Positions 42,791 through 56,029 are shown, counted from the first letter of the stretch. The stretch: DNA of 64,000 nt from Epiperipatus broadwayi (GCA_028023455.1 JAQFVV010000043.1:186001-250000); one strand, 5' to 3'. Program-made: numbers and translations. Notes: generated by a model not told the origin, from the sequence alone.

Positions 42791-43515
42791 TATGTATGGA
42801 ATGGGTATTAAGAATTTGTCCTACTTGATTTTTTTAAGGCCTCAAAGAGGAAAACTCTTTTCTAAAGCTGTAAGAATAGTACTTTTCTTGAAATTAAAGG
42901 TAAAGATAACACTACATAAGTATTTTAAAATACTACTATTCCCTCCATTTATAATAAAAAAACACAGTCTAAAGAAATAATACAAGATAGAGAAAATACC
43001 TTGAAAAAGAGTTTTAAAAACTCAAATTTTTATTTTGTTAGAAATTCATTAAAGATAGCAGTTTTAATTCATCCTTTGATTGCTATAATTTTCTTCATAA
43101 TGACATCACTTTTAAAGTCTTTTAAGGAAATTATTGAAAAAAAAAACAAGATTAAAGAAAACAACAACAGCACTCACACACATGAAATGATAATTTATTA
43201 AAATAAATTAAATCTATATGATTTATTCATTCAATGCGAAAGTTGTTTCTTTTTCATAATTAAGCAAATTTTTTTATTTGTGAAAAACATTGACAATTTA
43301 GAAAAATGTGAGCTAATTTAATAGAAATATTCAGTTGTCCAGTTTTAATTTCAAGTTCCACAGGTAGAGTACATGATCAACTCAGTAGAAAAATATATTA
43401 TACTTTTTTTTTTAATTATATATTTTAAGTGGATTTAATATTTTGTTATCATTTTTTTGATGAAAGGATTTAGACCTATGGTCATGAGCTATAATGTTGG
43501 TTTTTTAAATTTAAT
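42791..43515. other. Unannotated A+T-rich stretch
   Basis: The two frames here (42780-42980 and 43001-43201) are lysine/phenylalanine-rich, A+T-driven and unsupported. Confidence 0.4.
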
Positions 43516-43648
43516 ATCTCAATGATATTTTGTTGGTACAGAAGATACTCTCAAACCAAAGCACTAGAGACTTGAAAAGATAAGAGTGGCCATCTTGTAT
43601 TTTGGTTTGAGAATATTTTCTATACTCATCAAACCATCATTGAAATAT
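43516..43648. repeat. Hairpin repeat
   Basis: ATACTCTCAAACCAAA is inverted as TTTTGGTTTGAGAATAT about 50 bp later. The outer sequence TATCTCAATGAT...TTGGT pairs with the region near ACCATCATTGAAATATTA, so arms of up to ~50 bp can be drawn. Confidence 0.6.
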
Positions 43649-43867
43649 TAAATAAAAAACAACAACATTACATTGCATGTGCATAGGGCATAAATCCCTT
43701 CATTAAAAATTATATATGATTACTCCACTAGTAAATAAATTGAACTTTACATATTTTGTTATCATATTCTCACCAGAATCACAAGTATACATTTTTGGTT
43801 TATTAAACTAAAATTTCGTGATGAAATTTGATATTATTTACTCTCAATAAAGACTGGATTTACTTTT

Positions 43868-44262
43868 TTTTATTTTTCTACTCTTACAATAACCCCTTCA
43901 TATACACTTTAATGCAAAAAAACTTTTGTTAATGATTCCTTTATTTTCCTGACAGTTTCAACTGTCCTGCAGTCTTCATCCGAGCGATCTTAAATTCCTC
44001 TCCCTTTTAAAATAATTGATTTTTTTTAAAAGGTAAAGAAATTTAAGATCACTCTAATTGATTTTTTTAAATTTAAAAAATCAATTATTTTAAAAGGTAG
44101 AGGAATTTAAGATATGAAGACTGCAGGATAGTCGAAACTGTCAGGAAAATAAAAAAATCATTAAAAAAAGGTTTTTGCATTAAAGTATATATGAGGAGGT
44201 TATTATAAGCAATATATGTGAATATATGAAGAAATGCAAAAAGTAAAAGGAGAAAATAAGAA
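43868..44262. mobile_element. Family H1 foldback: two inverted copies
   Basis: The left half is an H1 copy on the minus strand (CTTTAATGCAAAAAAAC ... CCTGACAGTTTCAACTGTCC-TGCAGTCTTCATC). The right half is the plus-strand copy (GAAGACTGCAGGATAGTCGA-AACTGTCAGG ... TTTTTGCATTAAAGTATAT and TAAGCAATATATGTGAAT). Between them AAATAATTGATTTTTTT-type segments are also inverted. Both cores are damaged: CGGATGA on the left, and TATGAAGA on the right, where the CUGA is lost. Confidence 0.7.
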
Positions 44263-44612
44263 TATTTTTCTATTCTTATATAACTTTTTTTATATTAATT
44301 ACTGTGTCAAGATTTTATTAAAGCTATATTATACTTAGACTTTCTCCAACTTCTTATGTTTACTGCACAATTATCAGCTGATATTACTCATTCCATCTAT
44401 ATTGCCTTATATTTATTTTTATATAGTTAATCTTTTTCTTTAGAATTTATAATGTCACAAAAATATTCTGTACAAGGTTTTATGGGTTCAGATTTCCCAT
44501 TAGTAACTTAATTTTATAATTAATTTTGAAAATTAATTTTTAATTTTCTTTCCTCATCATCTCGCTGTCTATGCATATGCACTTATTATTTATCACTAGC
44601 TGTAAAATAATG

Positions 44613-44716
<104 letters not shown>

Positions 44717-45075
44717 TAAAAATTTTACAACAGGTTTATAACAAAATCTCTGATGTATATTTTCCATATTTTATATTCACTTAATCATTTTATTGTTTTA
44801 TGAGGAACAACGCCTACTATAGATCTTTTTCACAATGTCTATCATTTGATTTTATGAATCCTCTTGTATTCAGTGTTTTGAATCTCAATTTTTATATAGT
44901 TTATTTTAATTTTAATTCCAGTCCTTTAATGAAGTTAATGTCTAATATTTCATAGCATGTATTTATTTATAAGATAGAATTATTGAGTATATTCCTAATG
45001 ACCATTATGAGTAGAAGATCACATTTGCTCAGTAGTCCATCAGATAAAACCAACAAAACCACATGATTTCCTGTT
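44717..45075. other. Unannotated A+T-rich stretch
   Basis: No recognised feature. Confidence 0.4.
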
Positions 45076-45190
45076 TAAACAAGCTGTTATTAGCAGTAGC
45101 AAACTCTCCATACAGTAGTGTCACCTAGTGCAAGCCTTAGTACTAAGACTTGCACTGAGTGGCACTACTTTATGAAGAGTTTACTTCTGT
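45076..45190. mobile_element. Family B relic (collapsed hairpin)
   Basis: CAAACTCTCCATACAGTAGT, GTCACCTAGTGCAAGCC and then the inverted GACTTGCACTGAGTGGC and ACTACTTTATGAAGAG. Only the outer ~45 bp of each arm remain, separated by about 10 bp. This looks like an internal deletion within the palindrome. Confidence 0.7.
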
Positions 45191-45722
45191 TAGTCCATCA
45201 GATCTGAGTGAAATAATATTTAAGCCCTATCACTGATCTTTTCTATAAACATGGGAACATCCTTTAATGTTATCGCATGCTAGCAATTAATTTTAATAGT
45301 TTGCTTAGTAAAAAAATATACTTTTTATATTACTTTTTTTAAAAATAACTAATTGAAAGAATCTGAGATTGTGTAGTTTTTACAAAGTTATTCCTCAAAC
45401 CATATTAATTCAGGAGGAAAATATTGATATATAGATTTCTTAATGGTCCATCACTTTGCAGTGAATTGGTATTAAAAAGTTGTAGTTTTACACATTTTTC
45501 CATTCAATTTACTATCTCAATTTCCCCCATTATCTCTATATTGGATCATTTCTATATTGGATGTTTTTCTTTTTGTGAAATAATTATTTTATGTAAATTA
45601 TTAATTAATCTGAAAATAGATTGTATTGTTTATATTTATCGTTTGTAATTAAACTGCAGCCATAATTGTTGCATTTTTAGTTGAATAAAAATACGATTTT
45701 TGAAATGGCAAATATAAGTGAT
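45191..45722. other. Unannotated A+T-rich stretch
   Basis: No recognised feature. Confidence 0.4.
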
Positions 45723-45760
45723 GTCACGTGATACTTTAAATACCAACAGTATCACGTGAC
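45723..45760. promoter_or_regulatory. Palindrome with two CACGTG E-boxes
   Basis: GTCACGTGATACT (45723-45735) and AGTATCACGTGAC (45748-45760) are perfect inverted copies around a 12-bp spacer. Each holds TCACGTGA, an E-box of the bHLH-ZIP (MITF/TFE-like) type. It lies ~250 bp upstream of a candidate exon, within what would be an intron. It may be regulatory or simply a hairpin; this is inference. Confidence 0.3.
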
Positions 45761-46013
45761 TTTGCATAAGGTTATATTGTCTGGTCTCCATTGATTGCTC
45801 AGCTTTTTAACTTGGAAGATTGGTGTAAATTACTGTTTTCTTTTCATCCTTTTTTATGAATCCAGGCTTGGAGGGCAATATATAGGTCAATTTGCATATA
45901 TTTGGCTAAATTGTTTATATATACACATGGATTGTTTTTATTTCAATTTGTAATAGTATTTGATTCTTTAATAGTGTAATATATATTTGTATTGTTAAAT
46001 TATTCTATTCCAG

Positions 46014-46108
46014 CTCATAATCAATTAACAGTAGATATTAATGCTGCATCTAAATCTACAGACTGTATTCAACCAATGGTTACAGTAGATTGTTCTGAAG
46101 TAGAATAA
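46014..46108 (+). CDS. Candidate 3'-terminal coding exon
   Basis: A good acceptor (TATTCTATTCCAG ending at 46013) opens a phase-1 frame: two bases, then CAT AAT CAA. It encodes HNQLTVDINAASKSTDC-IQPMVTVDCSEVE and stops at TAA 46106-46108. Composition is more balanced than its surroundings. An AATAAA-like word lies at about 46227. The entry phase matches the phase-1 exit of the exon at 10447 (joined codon GCT), so it could end the same gene. It is short and carries no recognisable domain, so chance is a real alternative. Confidence 0.3.
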
Positions 46109-46363
46109 CTGATGATTAAAAGAATCTGCGAAAGTCATAATAATTTTTCTTAAAAAAATTATTTTATTTAATTTTACAGTGGAAGTTTTGCATTTTTTAA
46201 AACAATATCTTTGCATAGATTTATAATAAATATAAACCAGTATAGCAACTTTTATGAGAGCTAGAGATCGATTCGTAGTTTGATGGTAGTTAAGCTATTT
46301 TCTAAAACTAAGCCATTTTTTGAATACTGTAATATATATTTTTTATTTAGCAACAAAGATGAG
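46109..46363. other. Unannotated stretch before the tetranucleotide tract
   Basis: Possible 3'-UTR if the 46.0-kb exon is real; otherwise nothing recognised. Confidence 0.35.
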
Positions 46364-47563
<1,200 letters not shown>

Positions 47564-48670
47564 TAATTATTTTTCTATAGGTTTCACAGGAATTCTTGGT
47601 ACATTGACTGTATTATCTTGAAAAACAAATATTAGTTCTTATATAAAAACGGATAATATATCATGAATAAATAAGCAGCTCAGGATTATAGGATATAAAA
47701 TATTACATATACCAGTAAAATTATTTTTTTTATTATGATATTAATCATGCAACTATATTTATATGCTACAGAATCAGTTAATGCGGGAACACATTATATA
47801 CATCAGCCATGAGAAAATCCAATTTTTTTAATTTCAGTTATAGTTGCATTAAAAATATTTTCATTATAATCCCAAATTTTTTATGCTTTTTTTTTTTAAA
47901 AAAAAAAATGCATATTTTGGCCAAAGTAATCACTTTGCTAGAAAGTTAAATGATAAATTCATCAAAAATGATGTAATAGTGTCTGAGATTCCAAAAAAGA
48001 AAAAGTAAGATGTAAATAAAAAATAAGTTCAACTTATTTTAGAATAGAAAATAAAATTGATGAAGTTTAAGAATACATTTTAAATCCTAAGATGATTTAT
48101 TTCAGCAACTCTGCTAATAATGTTGAAAAGTTAGAAGTTTTGTTTTTTTAAAACTTGCATTTTTTTAGAGCCTTGCACGAGTCCTATTTATATTTTTCAA
48201 ATAAATAAATTAAATGGAAAGATAATTTAAATTCCAATTTTTTAAAAATAAAAGAATGTGCGTGGTTAATTCCACGGTAAATATGATTCATACATATTAA
48301 TAAAAAATTAGGCGTAATGCATAATGGAACATGGCAGTTTTTTGGTATAGGTTTGCTCTTGTTAAAAAGACAGAAAATTGAATAGCCAGAAAATTTTCTC
48401 TGAGGTTTATGTTAGACGTGAAAAAAAAGAAAGAAATTGATCTATTAGTACTTGATTATAGAGATACAGTAAGATAGATCCTTGCTTTATTTTATATACA
48501 TTTACAAGAAAATTATAATTTTGATAAATTGATATTTTTGTTAGATGAGATAATTCCAAAGAACTATTTCCATTTATGGATATAATATTATATTATTTTA
48601 ATAATGTTGTTTCATTTTAGAATCTTGTAGTTTATATACCTCTATACTATAAGCTTCATTTATATTTTAG
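47564..48670. other. Unannotated A+T-rich stretch
   Basis: No recognised feature. Confidence 0.4.
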
Positions 48671-48725
48671 ATATTGAAAATATGTTGTACACACTAAAGG
48701 AAAACAAACCATGGGCTCAATTCCT
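48671..48725 (+). CDS. Candidate 55-nt micro-exon
   Basis: An acceptor TTTATATTTTAG (AG at 48669-48670) and a donor CCT|GTAAGC (48726) bound an open 55-nt segment encoding IENMLYTLKENKPWAQF. It enters in phase 1; joined to the last G of the 10.0-kb exon it gives GAT, making ...AHYRDIENML. It exits in phase 2. The peptide is plausible, but with so short a segment the frame could be open by chance. It would be an alternative to, not a partner of, the stop-containing exon at 46.0 kb. Confidence 0.25.
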
Positions 48726-49088
48726 GTAAGCATATAGCACCTGCTTTATTCTCATTCAAAGCTGTTATATCAGAACTATTTTTCTGATCTAATCAATATA
48801 AATTATCTTTAAACTTCAGTTAAAGAAAGCTAAATATCTATTTACTAACAATTATTTGGATTAGCTATGGCTAGCTACAATTCTTAGCTGGCTTGGGAAA
48901 TTTCTTTAATTCGTATTCCAGATGATAGATCTGATAGAAAAATATATTAATTTCTACACCATGAAGGGAGAGGATAATATAAAAACATCTAATGGTAATT
49001 CAGATATTTAATCTGAATTAGAAGTGTTTTTATAAGCAAATGAGTAAATGTGACAAAATTTCAGATATTTATTAAATAAATCATAAAT
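48726..49088. other. Unannotated A+T-rich stretch
   Basis: No recognised feature. Confidence 0.4.
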
Positions 49089-49806
49089 ATTATCAGCTTT
49101 ACACAAAATCAAAACTCTCCATACAGTAATACCCCTCACTTCAAGCCAGAGTAATCAATGGATGCAGAAAGGTTTATGCATAAAATTGTTATCTAGTGCC
49201 TACTCATCCAATATCCTGACTAGTTTCTAGTTTGTGGCTTTCATCAATGAGGAGCCTTGGATCTGAGAGCATTGCACCAAAATTTTAGGATCTATTGTAA
49301 CCCTTGAGCAGCCACCTTTTACCTTATTAGCTAACTATAAAGCTTGTGAGTCCAAAATGAAAACACAATAATGTTTTCAATTCAAGCTTGTTAGCTTGTA
49401 TAGTCATATAGATCTGAACTCAGTTCAGCATCCATACTTTTGGTGTCTTTGGTTTTTTAATAATCACAATCACCATAATCTGATTGGGCAGGATTGGTAT
49501 TAAATAACTAAACATCACAGACAAAAGGTGGCTGCTGGAGGGTTACATTAGATTCTAAGATCTAGGTGCAGTGCTCTCAGATCCAAGGCTTTTCGCTGAC
49601 GAAAGCCAAAAGCTAGAAACTAGTCCGGGGATAATGGATGAGTAGGCACTAAATAGGGATTTTATTTACAAACCTTCCTGCATCCATTGATTACTCTGGC
49701 TTGCACTGAGTGGCACTATTGTATGGAGAGTTTTATTTCTGTGTAAACAGCTTGTGTTAGCATAAAGAATGGTTAACTATGTGATGTTTAGTGGTTTATT
49801 ATCAGC
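49089..49806. mobile_element. Family B foldback retroposon, long form, 9-bp TSD
   Basis: ATTATCAGC flanks the 700-bp element (49089-49097 and 49798-49806). Left to right it has the terminal module, the CATCAATGAGGAGCCTTGGA segment, the inner module (AGCAGCCACCTTTTACC, CTGAACTCAGTTCAG, GGGCAGGATTGGTATTAAAT) and then an inverted half with GACGAAAGCC-AAAAGCTAGAAAC. The hammerhead-like core thus occurs in both halves, in opposite orientation, in degraded forms. Confidence 0.78.
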
Positions 49807-50159
49807 ATTAATTAATCATTTCATTGTTGGATAAATATTGGAGAATAAGAAATGAAAGAGAAACGAAGTCATAGAAACATGACAGAAAGCATAATGAAGA
49901 GGATCAAATGTTGAAAATAAAATTGATTTTATATAATTAACCTATGTAATAATTTAAGTACAGGTAGTATAGGATTGGAAATAAATGTATTATAAAAATC
50001 AAATGTCAATCAATACCATTATATGAATAAACATAAATGTCTTAGGTGATCTCTGCTTCAGAATTGAATTTGCTATACTATGTGTCTATATGTAATACTT
50101 AAAATGTTGCATATTTGTCAAGATATTATAAGTGATTAAGACTTGAATTAATGCTGCAT
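49807..50159. other. Unannotated A+T-rich stretch
   Basis: No recognised feature. Confidence 0.4.
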
Positions 50160-50383
50160 AAATACATTTTCAATTGAAATCTTAAACTGGATTCCAAGAA
50201 ATTGTAAAAGACCCAGAAAGAGACCACATGTGAGATGAATGGATGAAATAAGAAAGTGTGCAGGGATGATGTGGAGAAGAGAAGCTAAAGATTGGAGAAG
50301 ATGGATTGAACTTGGAGAGACCTTTATCCTGCAGTGGATTGATAATGGTTGATGATGATGATGATGATGAAATACATTTTCAA
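50160..50383 (+). mobile_element. LINE-A, very short 3' insertion with 14-bp TSD
   Basis: AAATACATTTTCAA is duplicated perfectly at 50160-50173 and 50370-50383. The insert is just the last ~195 bp of LINE-A: sense-strand coding end RNCKRPRKRPHVR, WMDEIRKCAGMMWRREAKDW and RRWIELGETFILQWIDNG-like sequence, then (GAT)n. It fixes the true 3' end of the LINE family, shows that it inserts by target-primed reverse transcription with TSDs of this size, and looks young. Confidence 0.9.
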
Positions 50384-50704
50384 CAAATTGTGACATAGTA
50401 AAGTTGATATTTTTTTCCATTTTCAAATAAATGGAATTTTCAAAATAATAATATAGATTTCCGTTTTTGTTTTAAATAAACAAATGTAAAACTCTTATTT
50501 GATTTCATGTCAATTGCTATGTTTAGTTTAATACAAAGCGTATCAATTTTTAGTTTATTTTGTAAAAAAATAACAATATCTTGTCATTGCTAAGTGAATT
50601 TGATGGTATTTTGTTTTAAACATATTCTATAAGCCCATCCATTAATGTATTGCTAATTGTGTTGTTTCAATTGAATTAATATTATTTCTGTAATGAAGTT
50701 GGAA
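50384..50704. other. Unannotated A+T-rich stretch
   Basis: No recognised feature. Confidence 0.4.
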
Positions 50705-51075
50705 TAGCACTCATCATCACTGTTTTCAACTGTTTTCAGTCCACTGCAGGATGATGGTTCTCCAAATTTAATCCAGTTCCTGTGATCTACAACATCTTTT
50801 TTCTACATCATTGCAACAAACTTTTTTATCTATCCAAGTCACATATGATCTCTTAAAATCCACTTAAATACTTCAGTTGTCAATTTATCCCAATTTCTTT
50901 AGCAATGTTTCTGGGACTCCATTTCACTTGCTTAATTTTTTTAATATGTCAGTGATATCTGTTTTATCACCCACGTATTTAGTTTTTGATCCCTTTTTGT
51001 TATTCCCAACTTGCATCTTTTCCATACATTTCATGTGTAGCTGAAATTTCCCTATACACCTGGGTCTCGTTTTAT
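50705..51075 (-). mobile_element. LINE-A, 3' end fragment (old)
   Basis: CATCATCACTGTTTTCAAC, CCACTGCAGGATGATGGTTC, TCTATCCAAGTCACATATG and TGTCAGTGATATCTGTTTT follow the inverted LINE-A 3' region to about CCTGGGTCTCG, with heavy divergence. Confidence 0.7.
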
Positions 51076-51271
51076 GCCGTAGATAAGTTCTGCTGAAAAC
51101 CCGCATGTTGATTGTTTTTATTACAAAGATGTAATGTGGAGTAGAATATATATTGGAAAGCTACAGTTAGAGATAGTGTTGAAAGAAAAGAAATGACAAT
51201 TTTTTGCTGAAGAAGATAAAAGACAATCTCACAAACATCAAGCAAATCAAATAAAGAATTAATGTGTTCTG
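51076..51271. other. Unannotated stretch between LINE-A and a B element
   Basis: No recognised feature. Confidence 0.4.
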
Positions 51272-51862
51272 TATATAGCCTATTAAACGGGCAAAACTCC
51301 ATACAGTAGTGCCACTCAGTGCAAGCCAGAGTAATCAATTGAGAGTTTTGCCTGTTTCATAACAGTTATGAGAAAGCATAAAAATAGTGATCATGTGATG
51401 TTCAGTGGTTTAATACCAATTCTGCCTAATAGGATAGTGGTGGCTATGGTTGTTAAAGAGCAAAAGTCACCAAAATGTATGGTTACTGAACTGGGTTCAG
51501 ACTCATATGACTATATAAGCTAATGAGCTCAGATTGAAAATATTGTGTTTTCAATTTGATTCTCATAGTTTTGTAGTTAAGTAGAGATAAAAGGTGGCTG
51601 CTGTAGGGTTGCATTAGATCCTAAAATCTAGGTGCAGTGCTCTCAGATCCAAGACTCCTCACTGATGAAGGCCACAAGCCAGAAACTAATCTGGGCATAT
51701 TGGATGAGTAGGCACTAGATAGGGATTTTATGCATAAGCCTTCTGCATCCATTGATTACTCTGGCTTGCACTGATTGTCACTACTGAATGGAGACTTTTG
51801 CCTGTTTAATAACAGTTATGAGCAAGCATAAGAAATGGTGATCATGTGATATATAGCATATT
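51272..51862. mobile_element. Family B foldback retroposon, long form, 13-bp TSD (one mismatch)
   Basis: TATATAGCCTATT / TATATAGCATATT flank the element (51272-51284 and 51850-51862). The left arm is mostly deleted (AACTCCATACAGTAGTGCC followed at once by GAGAGTTTTGCCTG). The inner module and the right half are intact, including CTCACTGATGAAGGCC-ACAAGCCAGAAACTAATC on the plus strand (CUGAUGA...GAAAC) and the ATGAGCAAGCATAAG end. Confidence 0.75.
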
Positions 51863-52579
51863 CATAGGCAAAGATTGGATTTGTACAGTCATCAGAAAAC
51901 AACATCATATTTATATAAATCAACTTATTACTTCACAGACTAACATCTTCTGTGGTTTCTCTAAGCAAGGAGTGAGTGAACACAAAGACTTGAAATTTAT
52001 ACTGAATGTTTTTGCTTATGTTAGAAATTATTTGAATTCTCTGTATTTTAAATAAAAATGAAACCTAGCTAGTAGCTTTGTGGTATTTTTTAAAATGCAG
52101 TTAGATGCAATCTTTTATCAAAAAGAAACATTGTCTGCTTTTTTTCTCTTGCATATGCAAAGTATTAGAGCCTATTTTGATGATATTGTAGTTTATTTAA
52201 ATAATTTTCCACATTTTTATGACGTAATAATTTTATCTGAATCTTGAGATTTTCTTGGAAGAGCAGAACATATACTTTGGGTGGACATTCAAGAATTCTT
52301 TCTTCATAGACTCATTCATGTTTAGGAGATTTAATTGTTTTATTAAAAACAGATAGTAATTTTTAATGATCCACATTTCAACATGTACTTCTATAGAATG
52401 TATTTTAATTGAATTTCCTCAGTTTATTTTTATTTATATATCACATACAAGTGTCATTCTAGATTTTAATGCTGAACTTGATATATTGTTATCTGGTTTA
52501 CACTTTTCTTTAGTACTATTTATGGATAATATGAATATAGATTTAATATAAAGCAATAAAATATCAATGACTATTTTGC
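51863..52579. other. Unannotated A+T-rich stretch
   Basis: No recognised feature. Confidence 0.4.
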
Positions 52580-53230
52580 TTATTGATGTTTTAGCAGCAT
52601 GTTTTTTTTTTTGCAGGTTTTATACCACCTATTGTAAGATTTATTAACTAATAGATGCTAAATAATAGTGCTTAATAAATTCATAACCTGGTTGCTCCTA
52701 TCTAATATCATTACATTATTATAGTTCTCATCAGTAAGGAGCTTTGGATTTTAGAATGCTACATCTGGACCTTTACGATTCAATGCACCCTCTTTTTAAC
52801 AATCATCATGTGCCTCTCTGTTATACTATCATGCTATTAACCCAAACCAAAAAATATATAAATGTTTCACTCTTAGCTAACTTGCTTGTAAAGTTGTATA
52901 GATCTGAAATCAGTTCAGTTTCTATATGTTAATGGTGTCCTTAGATTTTTAATAACTATAGGCACTTCTAGCTTATGGCCAGGGTTTGGTATGAATCAAT
53001 AAAATATCACATTACACTATTTCATGACTTCAGCTTACATATTACTGTTTTAGCATCATATATTTTTTACCACCTTTGTGCCACCAATAATAAGCTTTAG
53101 GAACAAAAAACGGCAAATGATAGTGCTTAATGAATTACCCTTCTGTGCTGTCCTATCTAATATGCACAGATTAGTTTCAAGCTTATGACTTGTTTTATTC
53201 AGTACTTCTTGTATCTATTCAAGTGTAGAT
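52580..53230. mobile_element. Two decayed B/C-like elements in direct tandem
   Basis: The motif series TTTTAGCA, TTTTTACCACC, TAGTGCTTAAT.AATT, CTATCTAATAT and AGTTCTCATCAG or AGTTTCAAGCTTATGACTT occurs at about 52590-52760 and again at about 53050-53200. After the first copy comes the B inner module (CTGAAATCAGTTCAG, AATCAATAAAATATCAC). Both are strongly diverged. Confidence 0.5.
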
Positions 53231-53720
53231 GTGCTCTTATTCTTTATTAAAAAATGTCAAATATTGCGATTTTCAAAAATATTCTGTATGGCCCATTGAG
53301 ACTACAGTGATTTTCATTGCCATTTTTGCTAAACTTTTATATTAATAATCTATTTTATTTAGTAAATGCTTTAAATATATGTAAAAGCCCCCAGATATTT
53401 TAAAATCTTTAAATTTTTAGCATTTAAATGATCCCTATTATAAATTTTATATAATACCCATTACAAATACGGAATTTATTATTGTATTTGGTTGGTAAAA
53501 ATTACTTCGACATTTGACGGTCTGCGTTATTCTGGCTAAAATTAGTGCTAAATATTACTAATACAATCACTGCATTAAATAATATCTTTTGTGGCTTTTA
53601 ACATTCAAAAATATACGAAAAAATATTATATGTGACTCTTGTTACCATAGAACTTGCCCACCCCTGTAATATAAGTTTATTGTTATGCTGTAGAAATCTA
53701 CAACAGAAAGTTTTTTGGGC
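53231..53720. other. Unannotated A+T-rich stretch
   Basis: No recognised feature. Confidence 0.4.
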
Positions 53721-54191
53721 ACCAATTTAGTTAGTACTCATGGCCATTTTGAAATCTAAAGACCAGCCAAAACCACCTCTGACATATCCAACTGGTAAAC
53801 GACATAAATATTGAATGAAAGTACTTTAAATTCATATTTTAGATATATAGGCATATATTTAGAAGTTATAATCTTTTAGTATTTGGAAATTATAAGTCTG
53901 CTTTGATCAGTCTTCTACATCTTTTGAACAATACTTCATATCGGCCAAACCATCCTTCCTCTTTCCTGCACACTCCAGCACTTTGCACCATTATTCTTAA
54001 AATATTTTATGAATGTAAATTAAAAAAAAAAAACCCTAATAAAATAAAGCATATTATTTTTACTAACTTGTAATTTCTAAAATATCAATTTATAATATTT
54101 TTATTCAATACTTATGTCATTTATTGGTTGGATGTGTCAGCGGAGGTTTTTAGATTTCAAAATGGCTGTGAGTGCAAGCTAAATAGGTACC
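53721..54191. repeat. Foldback element, ~110-bp arms (family I)
   Basis: TCATGGCCATTTTGAAATCT, CCACCTCTGACATATCCAAC and ACATAAATATTGAATGAA on the left are inverted on the right as TATTCAATACTTATGTCATT, GGTTGGATGTGTCAGCGG and GATTTCAAAATGGCTGTGAG. About 240 bp lies between. An end of the same family is seen near 38.8 kb. Confidence 0.75.
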
Positions 54192-54729
54192 ATTTTCTGT
54201 TATCGACCTAGGCTTACAATAACGTTTTTTTAAATCTTGTGTATGCATTTTCAAATTATACAAATGATTTTTAGAAGATTGAAAATGCTTTCAAAAGTGC
54301 TATCTATAATGATGTTTTTAAGCAAATGATGTGCAAATTGCTTTTTAATATTGTGGCCAGCTGATAATCAACCCAGAAAGAATCTGCCATAAAGATGATC
54401 TCAATTGAGTTTCTCAAATTGATAATTATGTTGTTTTTCCATCTTTGCATATTAGATTTTGTATGTACGTAAAACAATAGTTTAACAAAATTGTTGAATG
54501 AAAGAGGATGGCTGGGTTTTAATTTAAGATCATATATATATAATGGTACATACGTATTTTCCCGTTGACTATTTTCAACAAACTGTTGTTAAAATGTGTG
54601 ATTTCGCACTAAGATTCATTTACGAAATATTTTTGTTCAATATTTATATCTACACATTTTTTTATTGTGCTCGAATATAAAAAAAACAAAACCAGTCTGA
54701 TTAAATTAAAATACTGTAAAGTAAACGAA
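54192..54729. other. Unannotated A+T-rich stretch
   Basis: No recognised feature. Confidence 0.4.
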
Positions 54730-54837
54730 TTCAAAGATCCCAGTTGGTTTGAGAGCTAGATGAACTCATTCATCTATATAAAGAATGCAAAGGTCCCATA
54801 TGGGTTGAGAGTTAGATGAACTCATTAATCTATATAA
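54730..54837. repeat. Tandem duplication, ~52-bp unit x 2
   Basis: CAAAGATCCCAGTTGGTTTG...TCATCTATATAAAGAATG is followed by CAAAGGTCCCATATGGGTTG...TAATCTATATAAA. Confidence 0.85.
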
Positions 54838-55839
54838 AAATATTATTGTTATTTATATTTTTGAAATAGACGTTGAAGCCAGAAGTTCAAATCATATACG
54901 CGTGCTTTTATTTGGAAATATTATCTGCGACAAGATATAATTTGAAAGGAGAGTAGCGAACTAGCTTTATATAAAATTAAAATCGCTCGTGGTGATGCTT
55001 ATGGATTGGGGTATGATTGAATTATTACCCTGCTTGATTTGGTGAAATGAGTTTCCAACTCAATAACTAAAGACTCTATTCATGTGCTCAAATGATTTAT
55101 GAACTGCTGAGAGACAAATTACTATATTATTTTTACTTTATCGAATTATTATAACATAGAGCTATGTACAATGTTTTTGCTGGATAATGCTATAATTTTT
55201 GTTTAGCGAACTCCTATAATAATTTTTTTTTTTAATAATTTATTTTGTTATTAATACTAACATTGTCTCAAACACTTAACAGAAATTATTTTGAATTCTT
55301 TGATTTTTTTGCGAATAGCTTCTTAGCTTTATCATTACCACTAATATCAATTATTTACTTTTAACCAACTTTTAGTAAATTATTGTCTTTTTTTTTACTC
55401 CTAAATGTTCTGGAATTTAAACAAGTAACAAATTTTTGTTGATTGAGTCACCCTACTCTATTATTAGCTTCGAGATTATTTTTGGAAGGTTGCGTAGCAA
55501 AGTTAATTTATAAATAATCTTGAAAAGGAAAATCTTTTCCCTTTAATTTAATTATAAATTAATCTCACATTTTGAATTCTTATGTTTCCCGAAAATTTGC
55601 AGTAAGTGATTATTTTTGACTGACAAAACAGACATGCTATAAATATTGCTGTGTACATTAATATTAAAAATTTATTATAAGTATAGCTATATATTAAATA
55701 ATTTATTGGAAAACAGATTTTTTAACATAAAAGATACTCTTGGTAGTGTGTGAATTATGATCAAACAACACACATATATATATATTTTAAAAACCTTAGT
55801 TTGTGCTAAGTTTAATATCATTAATTCTAATATTATCCA
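54838..55839. other. Unannotated A+T-rich stretch
   Basis: No recognised feature. Confidence 0.4.
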
Positions 55840-56028
55840 CAAGGTGTCAACTATGGAGTTGACAAAGATTATGTTGTGGAAATGGGATGGAGCAGAATAT
55901 GGGAAAACTTGGGGTGGGGAATGGAAAGGAGTTCAAAGTGGCTAACAGGTTTCTCTGAGCATAGTTGCTGAGAGATTCCTGACTCGTATAAGGAGAAGTC
56001 ACAGTGCATCACATCACATTACATCACA
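55840..56028 (+). mobile_element. LINE-L2: 3'-end copy
   Basis: The sense strand encodes ELTKIMLWKWDGAEYGKTWG-GEWKGVQSG and a stop at 55945, then a short 3'-UTR (GCTGAGAGATTCCTGACTCG) ending in CATCACATCACATTACATCA. The same coding end and UTR appear at 57945-58087, so this is a separately inserted, 5'-truncated copy. It abuts the next, longer copy head to tail. Confidence 0.75.
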
Positions 56029-56029
56029 T

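Noticed and set aside
47576-47622. Short open tail after TTTTTCTATAG (FTGILGTLTVLS)
   Set aside because: Thirteen codons after a possible acceptor are too few to distinguish from chance at the edge of a microsatellite.
50148-50426. Histidine-rich 92-residue minus-strand frame
   Set aside because: It is the antisense of the LINE-A 3' end plus its trinucleotide tail.
52600-52660. Strong-looking acceptor TTTTTTTTTTTGCAG
   Set aside because: It lies in a decayed repeat; only about six codons stay open before a stop or a weak donor.
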